From assembly GCF_947631165.1 (NCBI RefSeq), contig NZ_CANRKH010000004.1, forward strand, positions 90,140 to 154,139: a stretch of 64,000 bases of DNA, in the 5' to 3' direction. This stretch comes from an uncultured Dysosmobacter sp. GTDB lineage: Bacteria; Bacillota; Clostridia; Oscillospirales; Oscillospiraceae. Positions 18,607 through 24,889 of the stretch are shown here, in pieces (the stretch's first letter is position 1; each line of letters starts with the position of its first letter). The position numbers were made by a program, and so were the translations under genes. A model generated the notes under the pieces. It was not told the DNA's origin and did not search any database. It saw only the letters and a program-made list of their open reading frames with translations.

Positions 18607-19013
18607 CAGTCAGTTTCCTCCATCATCTTTTGAAACAGCTCATTGATCCGGTCCCGCTCCCCCCGCAGAAACAACCAGCCCAGCAGCGCTTCCAGCGCCG
18701 TGGCCTCGCCGTACTGGGCGCGGCTGGCGTGGCCGGGAATGGACTTCACCTGGGCGTTGCGGCCCCGCTTGAATACTGCCAGCTCTTCCGCTGTCAGCAG
18801 CGGCAGGATGCGCTCAGCCCGTTCCGCCTGAGACTCGGCGCACACCAGCCGAATGGTGGCTTGGTGCAGTCCCTTTCCGGTGGCCTTGCCGTGGGCGCAC
18901 AGCCAGGATCGGACCAGAAGTTCAAACACCGCGTCCCCCATGTGGGCCAGGCCGATGGAGCTGATGGCCCGAAGCTGATCATTCGTGAGACACGGCGCAA
19001 AATCGTTTTCCAT
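18606..19013 (-). CDS. mrnC: Mini-ribonuclease III
   Basis: This 135-residue protein is a stand-alone RNase III catalytic domain without a dsRNA-binding domain, the enzyme that matures 23S rRNA in Bacillus. The signature ISSIGLAHMGDAVFELLVRS (about residues 18-37) contains the catalytic acidic residues, and YGEATALEALLGWLFLRGE supplies the second half of the site. It is first in a two-gene operon with rqcH and has a near-consensus promoter at 19048-19076 and TGAGGAGTG before the ATG. Confidence 0.95.
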   Translation of the reverse strand: MENDFAPCLTNDQLRAISSIGLAHMGDAVFELLVRSWLCAHGKATGKGLHQATIRLVCAESQAERAERILPLLTAEELAVFKRGRNAQVKSIPGHASRAQYGEATALEALLGWLFLRGERDRINELFQKMMEETD

Positions 19014-19047
19014 GAAACACTCCTCATATATTTACACTTTAGCGTTT

Positions 19048-19076
19048 ATTATATCACGATTTTTGTATTTTGTCAC
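19048..19076 (-). promoter_or_regulatory. mrnC-rqcH promoter
   Basis: On the minus strand GTGACA (19076-19071) and TATAAT (19053-19048) are 17 bp apart, 35 bp upstream of mrnC. Confidence 0.8.
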
Positions 19077-19233
19077 TCCGGATTTTGCAGTGGAACGCCG
19101 GAAGAACAGCTCTTGGGCACAGACTGCCCCTCCGCATTCTCCACTCCCAGGCAGGACTGGCGAGGGCGGCCCTCCGCAAAATCAAACGGGAGGAGCAGTG
19201 ACTCCTCCCTCTCTTAAACACGCTGACATCTGA

Positions 19234-19263
19234 GCGCCCCGGACCCTTTCGGGTCCGGGGCGC
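19234..19263. terminator. Strong GC hairpin downstream of the Cys-rich peptide gene
   Basis: A perfect 13-bp stem (GCGCCCCGGACCC/GGGTCCGGGGCGC) with a TTTC loop lies 18 bp beyond the stop of the minus-strand peptide gene. It lacks a clear T run. Confidence 0.6.
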
Positions 19264-19280
19264 TGTTCACTCATGAACGA

Positions 19281-19421
19281 TCAGCAGCAGGGATTGTTGT
19301 TGCAGCCGCAATTGTTGTTGCAGCCACAGCCGGAGCCGCTGTTTCCGCAGCAGCACCAGATGATGATCAGCAGAATGATGATCCAGCAGCAGTTGCCGCC
19401 GCCAAAGCCGTTATTGCACAT
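19281..19421 (-). CDS. Cys/Asn/Gly-rich 46-residue peptide with a hydrophobic core
   Basis: The minus strand encodes 46 residues in three parts: MCNNGFGGGNCC, then a short membrane-type core WIIILLIIIWCCC (residues 13-25), then a GN/SGSGCGC-type tail ending NPCC. Twelve of 46 residues are Cys. A perfect AGGAGG lies 8 nt before the ATG, which supports translation. The gene is too small for most gene finders. Small Cys-rich hydrophobic peptides of this look occur in spore-forming Firmicutes, sometimes as spore or coat proteins, but no named family is claimed. It may bind metal or form disulfides at the membrane. Confidence 0.65.
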   Translation of the reverse strand: MCNNGFGGGNCCWIIILLIIIWCCCGNSGSGCGCNNNCGCNNNPCC

Positions 19422-19511
19422 ACAGGAGACCTCCTATGAAATGTTGGCCGTATTTGCCGGCCTCACCCCATAGTATGCGGTCCCCAGCCAGGGGTTCCCG
19501 AAAATTTCAGC

Positions 19512-20594
19512 TCACAGCCGCCAGCCGGTCACCAGCATGGCGGCGCTCTCCCGCTCCATCTGGGTAAACACACCCTTTTCCGTCAGCATATCCCCCAGGG
19601 TCCGGCTCCCGTCAGGCAAAAATGTCTCCAGCGCGTACCAGGAGATATACACCAGTTCCGCCCGGAGGAAGCGGTCTGTCCTGAGCATCTCCGCCTCTCC
19701 GGCAGTCAGCAGTCCCGCCGTCTGGGCGCGGGACAGGGTATCGGACAGGTCCGTGTTGGCGGCGGAGCTGTATCCCATGGCCCGCAGCATGAACTCTGTG
19801 TACTGATAGGCATTCACCGCTCCGGTTGGCTTGAACAGTGTGGCGGTATAGCCGTTGGTGTAGCCCATCTCATATGCATATCCCACATATTTCTCCGCAT
19901 CGGAGCCTTTGGCAATGTCCGTAAAGGGGATAGCTCCGGACCAGGACAGTGCCTGATCCTCCTCCCCCAGCACGCGGATGAACATGATCAGCGCCTGGAG
20001 CCGGGTGGGCGCTGCTTCCAGGTCAAAGCCCTGTCCATAGCCGGTAAAGCTGCCCTTGAACAGGTGCAGCTCCTTCAGCGCGGCAGCCATGGCGTTGTAA
20101 TCCACTTCGCCGGACTCCATGCGGCTGGCGCTGCCCTGATGATCCAGCACCGCCGTTTTCGAGGTGATCATAAAGGAGGCTGCGGTATCCTCCGCCACGA
20201 TATAGCGATGGTTCGCTTGGAGCGCCGCCCCGCTGGCGGCCACAGTCCCGGTGGTAGTATCCACCACTGCCCCGGAATCGTAGGTGATCCGGCCGCTTCC
20301 GGCCAACAGCAGCACATTGGCGCCGGTCTCTCCCACCAGTACATCGGCCTTTTTCATCCGGGTCTCCGTCCAAACGGCGGGGTCGGCGCTGAGAGCGCCG
20401 CTCTCCGCGGCCTCCAGCAGCGCCTGATCCGAGATATCCAGCCGTTCATCGACCCGGCTGTCCACCAGAGCCGTAAACACGCCGTTCAGATAGGACAGGG
20501 ACGACAGCGGGTCCCCCGCGTCTCCCGCCGCCACCGCCCATCCGGCGGCAGCCAGCACGACGCACAGCGCCAGCAGCGCGAATTTCTTTTTCAT
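19512..20594 (-). CDS. Secreted protein with S-layer homology (SLH) repeats
   Basis: The 360-residue product starts with a signal peptide (MKKKFALLALCVVLAAAGWA, cleavage near A22-A23). The N-terminal half has a strand-rich region containing GRITYDSGAVVDTTTGT of no known family. The C-terminal half carries SLH-type repeats: TRLQALIMFIRVLGEE, FTDIAKGSDAEKYVGYAYEM and TGAVNAYQYTEFMLRAMGYS. SLH domains hold proteins to pyruvylated cell-wall polymer. It lies 51 bp downstream of rex on the same strand and may be read from the rex promoter, though a functional link is not evident. Confidence 0.85.
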   Translation of the reverse strand: MKKKFALLALCVVLAAAGWAVAAGDAGDPLSSLSYLNGVFTALVDSRVDERLDISDQALLEAAESGALSADPAVWTETRMKKADVLVGETGANVLLLAGSGRITYDSGAVVDTTTGTVAASGAALQANHRYIVAEDTAASFMITSKTAVLDHQGSASRMESGEVDYNAMAAALKELHLFKGSFTGYGQGFDLEAAPTRLQALIMFIRVLGEEDQALSWSGAIPFTDIAKGSDAEKYVGYAYEMGYTNGYTATLFKPTGAVNAYQYTEFMLRAMGYSSAANTDLSDTLSRAQTAGLLTAGEAEMLRTDRFLRAELVYISWYALETFLPDGSRTLGDMLTEKGVFTQMERESAAMLVTGWRL

Positions 20595-20645
20595 AAGCGG
20601 GTATGTATCCTTTCGTCGGTCTGGCGGCCCATGACTGGGTCGGCA

Positions 20646-21284
20646 TCAGCGGTTGGCGATGCGGTAGCTGAGGGTCAGCAGACTGTCCGCAAAGTGGATG
20701 TTCTCAAATTTTACATTGGGGTCCGTACTGGAAAGCTCCACATTGGTGAAGTTCCAAAAGCCCTTGACGCCCAGCTCGATGAGGTGATCCGCCGTATCCT
20801 GGGCCACAGCCTGAGGAATGGTCAGCACCACCACATCCACACTGTGCTTTTCGATGTAGCTGTCCAGTACGCTCATGGCATACACCGGCACACTGTTCAC
20901 CACGGAGCCGATCACCGCCGGCGAGATGTCAAAGGCCGCGTCTACGGTAAAGCCCGCGTGAGAGAACTTGAAGTTTTGCAGCAGCGCATGGCCCAGATTG
21001 CCCACGCCGATCATAATGAGATGGTGGTCATTGTCCACGCCCAGAATATGTCCGATCTCCGCACGCAGTTCTTCCACATTGTAGCCGTAGCCCTGCTGGC
21101 CGAATTCACCAAAACAGCTGAAATCCTGCCGAATCTGGGACGCGGTGATGTTCATCTCCTGTCCCAGAGAATGAGATGATATCCGCACCACACCGCTGGC
21201 GCACAGATCCGTCAATTGCCGGTAGTATCGGGGCAGCCGCCGAATGACAGCGTCAGAAATATTTTCTTTTTTCAAAGCACTCAC
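20646..21284 (-). CDS. rex: Redox-sensing transcriptional repressor Rex
   Basis: This 212-residue repressor has an N-terminal winged helix (residues 1-80, including NITASQIRQDFSCFGEFGQQ, the Rex recognition helix and wing) and a Rossmann domain with GVGNLG at 93-98 for NADH/NAD+. The C-terminal helix for domain swapping follows. Rex represses fermentation and NADH-reoxidation genes when NADH is low. Sites resembling the clostridial Rex operator TTGTTAAnnnnTTAACAA lie in its own promoter region, so autoregulation is likely. Confidence 0.97.
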   Translation of the reverse strand: MSALKKENISDAVIRRLPRYYRQLTDLCASGVVRISSHSLGQEMNITASQIRQDFSCFGEFGQQGYGYNVEELRAEIGHILGVDNDHHLIMIGVGNLGHALLQNFKFSHAGFTVDAAFDISPAVIGSVVNSVPVYAMSVLDSYIEKHSVDVVVLTIPQAVAQDTADHLIELGVKGFWNFTNVELSSTDPNVKFENIHFADSLLTLSYRIANR

Positions 21285-21300
21285 TCCTAAGTCACAGGTC

Positions 21301-21349
21301 TTGTTAAGTATTTTTCAATGAACCACGAAATTTGTTAAATATTTTTCAA
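21301..21349. promoter_or_regulatory. Two tandem candidate Rex operators
   Basis: TTGTTAAGTATTTTTCAA (21301-21318) and TTGTTAAATATTTTTCAA (21332-21349) match TTGTTAAnnnnTTAACAA with two mismatches each. They are 31 bp apart, about three helical turns, in the rex leader. Confidence 0.65.
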
Positions 21350-21354
21350 TATAT

Positions 21355-21395
21355 AGTTTATCTCAAAAGCTTCAAGTTGTCAATTTTTTTAACAA
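21355..21395 (-). promoter_or_regulatory. rex promoter with a third candidate Rex site
   Basis: TTGACA (21383-21378) and TAAACT (21360-21355) are 17 bp apart on the minus strand. TTGTCAA and TTAACAA arms with a 5-nt gap (21377-21395) overlap the -35 box. Confidence 0.65.
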
Positions 21396-21423
21396 TCTTT
21401 TTTATATTTTTTCTGAAAAGTTC

Positions 21424-21452
21424 TTTACATCGAAAATCTTTTCTGCTATACT
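21424..21452 (+). promoter_or_regulatory. tRNA-Arg promoter
   Basis: TTTACA (21424-21429) and TATACT (21447-21452) are 17 bp apart, 36 bp before the tRNA. Confidence 0.8.
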
Positions 21453-21488
21453 ACCAAAAGATGTGTGAGATACATGTCTCTTGCTAAC

Positions 21489-21565
21489 GCGCCCGTGGCG
21501 CAGTTGGATAGCGCGTCAGACTCCGACTCTGAAGGCCGCTGGTTCGAATCCAGTCGGGCGTACCA
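21489..21565 (+). tRNA. tRNA-Arg(CCG)
   Basis: The 77-nt sequence folds into a full cloverleaf: acceptor GCGCCCG/CGGGCGT (first pair G-U), D stem GCGC/GCGC, anticodon stem TCAGA/TCTGA with loop CTCCGAC giving anticodon CCG, and T arm GCTGG-TTCGAAT-CCAGT. The CCA end is encoded. Its 3' 46 bp are repeated at 35500-35545, which marks it as the integration site of a genomic island. The tRNA stays intact because the island restores its 3' end. Confidence 0.96.
21520..21565 (+). repeat. Attachment site, tRNA side (attL)
   Basis: The 46 bp from the anticodon loop through CCA are identical to 35500-35545. Homology begins one base before the anticodon loop, a usual crossover place for tyrosine integrases. 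Confidence 0.9.
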
Positions 21566-21568
21566 CTT

Positions 21569-21604
21569 AAAAGACACTTGCGCAAGCAAGTGTCTTTTGG
21601 TTTA
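21569..21604 (+). terminator. Terminator after tRNA-Arg
   Basis: A perfect 13-bp stem (AAAAGACACTTGC/GCAAGTGTCTTTT) with a 4-nt loop is followed by GGTTT. It lies inside the island. Confidence 0.85.
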
Positions 21605-21627
21605 ATGCAGACAAAGGAGGGATTGCC

Positions 21628-22175
21628 ATGGCTCTTGAAAATAAACTGGGGATCACATCCTCTGCTGACCTCGCCTGCGAAGAAGAGCGGATCAGCAAAA
21701 AGAAAGCTGTCGAGCTTTTTGACAGGGGCCTGCTGGATCAGCTGGTGGCCGGGACCTTCTCCTCCCTGCAATTCATCCATAAGTACCTCTTTGACGAGAT
21801 TTACGACTTTGCCGGAGAACTTCGGCGATTGCAAATATTGAAAAGATGCCGCAGGCCACTTTTGATGAGATCATCGAAAAGTATGTGGAGATGAACATTG
21901 CCCACCCCTTTCGTGAGGGCAACGGACGCAGCACCCGCATCTGGCTGGATCTGCTGCTGAAAGCCGAGCTGCATCAGGTAGTAGACTGGAGCCATGTGGA
22001 TAAAGAGGATTATCTGCTGGCCATGGAGCGCAGTCCTATCCGGGATACGGAGATCAAGCATATCCTGAAAAATGCACTTACGAACGAAATTGACAGCCGT
22101 AAAGTGTATATGAAAGGTATTGACCACAGCTACTACTATGAGGGTTATACAACCTTCAGGGCCGAAGAATTGTAG
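21628..22175 (+). pseudogene. Fic-family AMPylase, broken by an internal deletion and frameshift
   Basis: The first frame (from 21628) reads MALENKLGITSSADLACEEE to [12 protein letters not shown], the N-terminal half of a Fic protein. The reading continues in another frame from about 21832 with [14 protein letters not shown] and the Fic motif HPFREGNGR, ending ...[12 protein letters not shown] at 22175. Comparison with typical Fic proteins suggests that some 25 codons between the two halves are missing. Fic proteins transfer AMP to target hydroxyls. The motif is intact but no single frame spans the domain, so the product should be inactive. Confidence 0.85.
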
Positions 22176-22190
22176 TAATTCCGATTATAA

Positions 22191-22228
22191 ATTCCCTTGC
22201 AGATCAATCGGCTGCAAGGGAATTTTTG
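22191..22228 (+). terminator. Terminator after the Fic remnant
   Basis: TTCCCTTGCAG/CTGCAAGGGAA stem with a 9-nt loop followed by TTTTTG. Confidence 0.85.
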
Positions 22229-22246
22229 CTCTGTGTGAATCTATGC

Positions 22247-22462
22247 TTAGTAGCGACCATTTTTTACTGGAGGAAATTTGTACGGCTCCGCCACACACTG
22301 GCACAGCACCGCTCCGCAGCGGCGGCAGATATAAAGCCGAAGTCGGTTGCCAAAGAGTCCGTGGCATTTGAAGGTTACCAGCGCTTCACCATGCTGCCAG
22401 CCAAGGCCGATGTCCTCGGAGCCGCAGTATTGACAGCGTGTAACGGGAATCTGTTTTTTCAT
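22247..22462 (-). CDS. Small zinc-ribbon-like protein
   Basis: This 71-residue protein starts MKKQIPVTRCQYCGSEDIGL after GGAGGATACGATT. Two Cys pairs, CQYC (residues 10-13) and CRRC (about 47-50), followed by a further Cys pair in VLCQC, suggest a zinc ribbon. It lies between the integrase remnant and the Fic remnant, 14 bp past the integrase stop, and may have been co-transcribed with it. Function is unknown; such small ribbons are common on Firmicute mobile elements. Confidence 0.6.
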   Translation of the reverse strand: MKKQIPVTRCQYCGSEDIGLGWQHGEALVTFKCHGLFGNRLRLYICRRCGAVLCQCVAEPYKFPPVKNGRY

Positions 22463-22476
22463 AATCGTATCCTCCG

Positions 22477-22974
22477 TTAAATTTCCAGTCCCTGATGCAA
22501 TTCCGTACTTGCCGCTTTCTTGTCGAAGGCGTGGATGCAAATATCCAGCGTTGTGGAAGGCTGACTATGCCCCAGCAGTCCAGCCACCGTTGCCATATCT
22601 GTTCCGTTGGCGATCAGGAGGCCGGCGTTGGTATGGCGGAAGGAATGGATATTCAGCTTTTCCGGCAGACCGTGCTTCCTTAGAATCAGCTTGAACCGCC
22701 AGGTGAAGCCGTTGGGCGTCATGGGCCGTTGGAATCCATTGCGGCGGAACACATAGTCATCCTCGGTCAATTTCCGTTCCTCATAGGTTTCCGTCTGCCA
22801 GCGTCACTCCTTACGGTACTCCTTCAGCAGAGATGCCATCTCCGGCGAGAAGTACACATAGCGATCTCCCGCTGTGGTCTTCGGGTCTTTTACGATGATG
22901 TCCTCGCCGGTGACTTTGACCACGTTCCTCTGGATGTGGATGGTGCGTTCCTTTTCCTCTCTTTCGGATACTTG
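22477..22974 (-). pseudogene. int: Tyrosine recombinase (island integrase), decayed
   Basis: Only the C-terminal catalytic half remains. Reading from about 22965: RTIHIQRNVVKVTGEDIIVK, DPKTTAGDRYVYFSPEMASL, then an in-frame TGA at 22804-22806 and the rest of the domain with HSFRHTNAG (HxxR), LLGHSQPS and TTLDICIHAFDKK. In active relatives the last motif has Tyr where this one has Cys, so the catalytic nucleophile is missing. The upstream frame is closed by TAG at 22975-22977. Position and orientation fit the integrase of the tRNA-Arg island. Confidence 0.88.
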
Positions 22975-23096
22975 CTATACTGGTTCTCCGCCCTTTTCTT
23001 GACCTCGGCACTGTCGAGACCGGTTATATAAGCACAATATACCGAAAGAAAATTCAGGAAGCTATTACCAGAAGCAACAATTATCCAACAGAATTT

Positions 23097-23339
23097 TGTA
23101 TACTTCCTGCCATACTGCGGGAGCGGTTCACCCAGGCCGCCGACGTGAACATCCTGCTGGCGGGCTGCGCGGAGCCGGACCTGAAGGATCCCCGGCTGAT
23201 GGAAAAGTACAACGCTCCCACGCCGGCGGAGGCGGTGAAGAAGCTGCTTCTGCCCGGCGAGATCGTGGATCTGTCCAACGCTGTGGAGCAGCTGACCGGC
23301 TACCGCCGGAAGACCATCAGTGAAGTAAAAAACGGCTGA
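23097..23339 (+). pseudogene. Phage tail assembly chaperone-like (XkdN-like) fragment
   Basis: The frame reads LPAILRERFTQAADVNILLA, then GCAEPDLKDPRLMEKY and PAEAVKKLLLPGEIVDLSNA to the stop at 23339. The acidic CxEPDLKDPRL and LLPGEI..L..AV pattern resembles the C-terminal half of XkdN-type tail chaperones of Firmicute phages. The N-terminal half is absent. The tape-measure remnant downstream supports a tail-gene cluster. Confidence 0.6.
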
Positions 23340-23557
23340 GGGACGGCGACGACGCGGAATTGGGCCTGCTGTACTACCTGTTCTCCGCCCACCACTGGGG
23401 ACTTCACAATCTCCGGGCCCTATGGGAGGGATAGACAGGCTGGCATGACCTGATCTACGCGCTGGCATCCTATGAGGCCAACGAGCGGGCGGAGCATCTG
23501 AAAGGTCTGACGGACCGCCCGAAGGTCAAGATCGTGAAGACCAGGGCAAAAAAATAA
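23339..23557 (+). pseudogene. Small phage tail-region protein, interrupted by a stop
   Basis: In the frame overlapping the end of the XkdN-like fragment the sequence reads GDDAELGLLYYLFSAHHWGL to LWEG, a TAG, then GWHDLIYALASYEANERAEH to TAA at 23557. In tailed phages the tail chaperone gene is followed by a similar overlapping frame, often made by programmed frameshift. Here the TAG breaks it. Confidence 0.5.
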
Positions 23558-23588
23558 AGCCGCCTCGGAGAGAAGCGGCTTCAAATAA
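23553..23588 (-). terminator. Terminator of the 35-residue peptide gene
   Basis: On the minus strand GAAGCCGC and GGCGGCTT form a stem with a 10-nt loop, followed by TATTTTTTT. It begins right after the peptide stop codon. Confidence 0.8.
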
Positions 23589-23589
23589 A

Positions 23590-23697
23590 TCAGAGAAATA
23601 AGAGCGAGAGAGCCAACAGGAGTAATCCCAAACTCATGCAAACAAAAAAGGCCATAACTGGACTTTCCGCCATAAGCTCTTTTATATGACGCATCAT
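23590..23697 (-). CDS. 35-residue single-pass membrane peptide (type I toxin or holin-like)
   Basis: The peptide reads MMRHIKELMAESP, then a hydrophobic helix VMAFFVCMSLGLLLLALSLL and ends at 23590. A GGGGG-containing ribosome site sits 7 nt before the ATG. A consensus promoter (23723-23751) and a terminator with a T run (23553-23588) frame it, so the whole unit is only about 200 bp. The layout of a short positively charged head plus one membrane helix is that of small membrane-acting toxins and holin-like peptides, but no antisense RNA was identified, so the role is open. It lies antisense to nothing known, inside island phage debris. Confidence 0.65.
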   Translation of the reverse strand: MMRHIKELMAESPVMAFFVCMSLGLLLLALSLLFL

Positions 23698-23722
23698 ATA
23701 ATTACCCCCTATGTTTTAAATT

Positions 23723-23751
23723 ATGATAACACAGCCTATGCAGAATGTCAA
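23723..23751 (-). promoter_or_regulatory. Promoter of the 35-residue peptide gene
   Basis: TTGACA (23751-23746) and TATCAT (23728-23723) are exactly 17 bp apart; the predicted leader is about 19 nt. Confidence 0.8.
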
Positions 23752-23767
23752 GAAAGGTGGTGTGTTG

Positions 23768-24755
23768 ATGGCCGAAACCTCTATTGTTGTTAAAACAACA
23801 GACAGATATTCGGATGCAGTAAAAAAATGTCAAAAGTAACGAAGTCTTTCAGCAAAGACATCGATGAGTTGGAAGATACGCTACATAAGTTGGATAAAAA
23901 CAAACATTCTCTAAAACTAGATCTAAAAAAGGCTCGGTCTGAGCTGCGTGCAGCAGAAAAGCAATTTGATTTAACCCGCTCTGCTGCAGATAAGCTGTAG
24001 ATGGAAACAGCGCAAGCTAACTATGACAGTATTGTTCGCAATCTCAAAGCAGTCACAAAGACCGCAGGAGATACAGAGAAAGCAATTTCTAAAGTAACCA
24101 ACCGTGCATCTGGTGGTGGTTCTGGTACAGTCAATTCCATTGTTTCTGCAATTGCCGCCAGTGGAATCGGGCAAATGGTTGGGGATACTGCCCTTAACCT
24201 CGGTAATGCCATGGTTGGAAGCTTACTCGGTTCTAATGGCGGCACAATTGCATCTAATGCATTCTCTTCTACAGCCTCTGGTGCTGCAATGGGAACCGCA
24301 GTTTTGGGGCCAGGTGTTGGAACAGCAATCGGTGCTATGGCTGGCGCGGCATTAGGTGCCGCCAACGGTATTGCCCAAAATTTTGAGAAAAAGGACGATG
24401 CCTTTAAATCCGTTGTTCAAGAGCGGTATGATACTGTGACCCAGGAGCAGGCGGACAGTCTGACCACCGGCTCCGCTCTGGCGGCTCAGCGGGAAACGGA
24501 CCGCATTTCCTTCGCTACGCTGTTCAAGGACGCCGGGATCGCAGACAAATACCTTTCTGACCTGGTGGAAATGGCCAACAACACGCCGTTCCTCTATGAC
24601 GATCTGACAGCCATGAGCAAGACCCTGGCCACCTACAGCTATGGCGCAGACAGCATTCTGCCGGTTTTGCAGACCGTGGGCGACACCGGCGCGGCGCTGG
24701 GCATGAACGCCTCCGGCATGAACATGGTGTCCACCGCCATCTTTAAAACACGGTG
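23768..24755 (+). pseudogene. Phage tail tape-measure protein, frameshifted and truncated
   Basis: The gene starts MAETSIVVKTTDRYSDAVKK, then shifts frame in a run of seven A (23821-23827) and resumes as MSKVTKSFSKDIDELEDTLH, a coiled-coil region typical of tape-measure N-termini. A TAG follows at 23998-24000, after which Gly/Ala-rich hydrophobic sequence and a tape-measure-type region (FKDAGIADKYLSDLVEMANN) run to about 24750, where similarity stops abruptly. One extra A would restore the first frame. It is a remnant of a prophage tail cluster. Confidence 0.8.
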
Positions 24756-24889
24756 CCCCCACATGCTTTCTCACAGGCTGGACACATCCACACAAAACAA
24801 TGCAGACAGGGCACATTATAGGCTGGGGCGACCAGCTTGCTCTTGAGCGGCCACGCAGGCTTCCTATCCGTCTTGTCTCAGCTCCCGTG
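24756..24889. other. Junction between phage debris and the sulfatase operon
   Basis: No gene, hairpin or repeat was recognised. It is the point where tape-measure similarity ends and the cargo operon, converging from the right, stops. Confidence 0.4.

Noticed and set aside
21484..21834. Minus-strand frame ending GTPDWIRTSGLQSR
   Set aside because: It is the translated reverse strand of tRNA-Arg, a well-known false protein; the same string recurs at 35437-35904 because of the att repeat.
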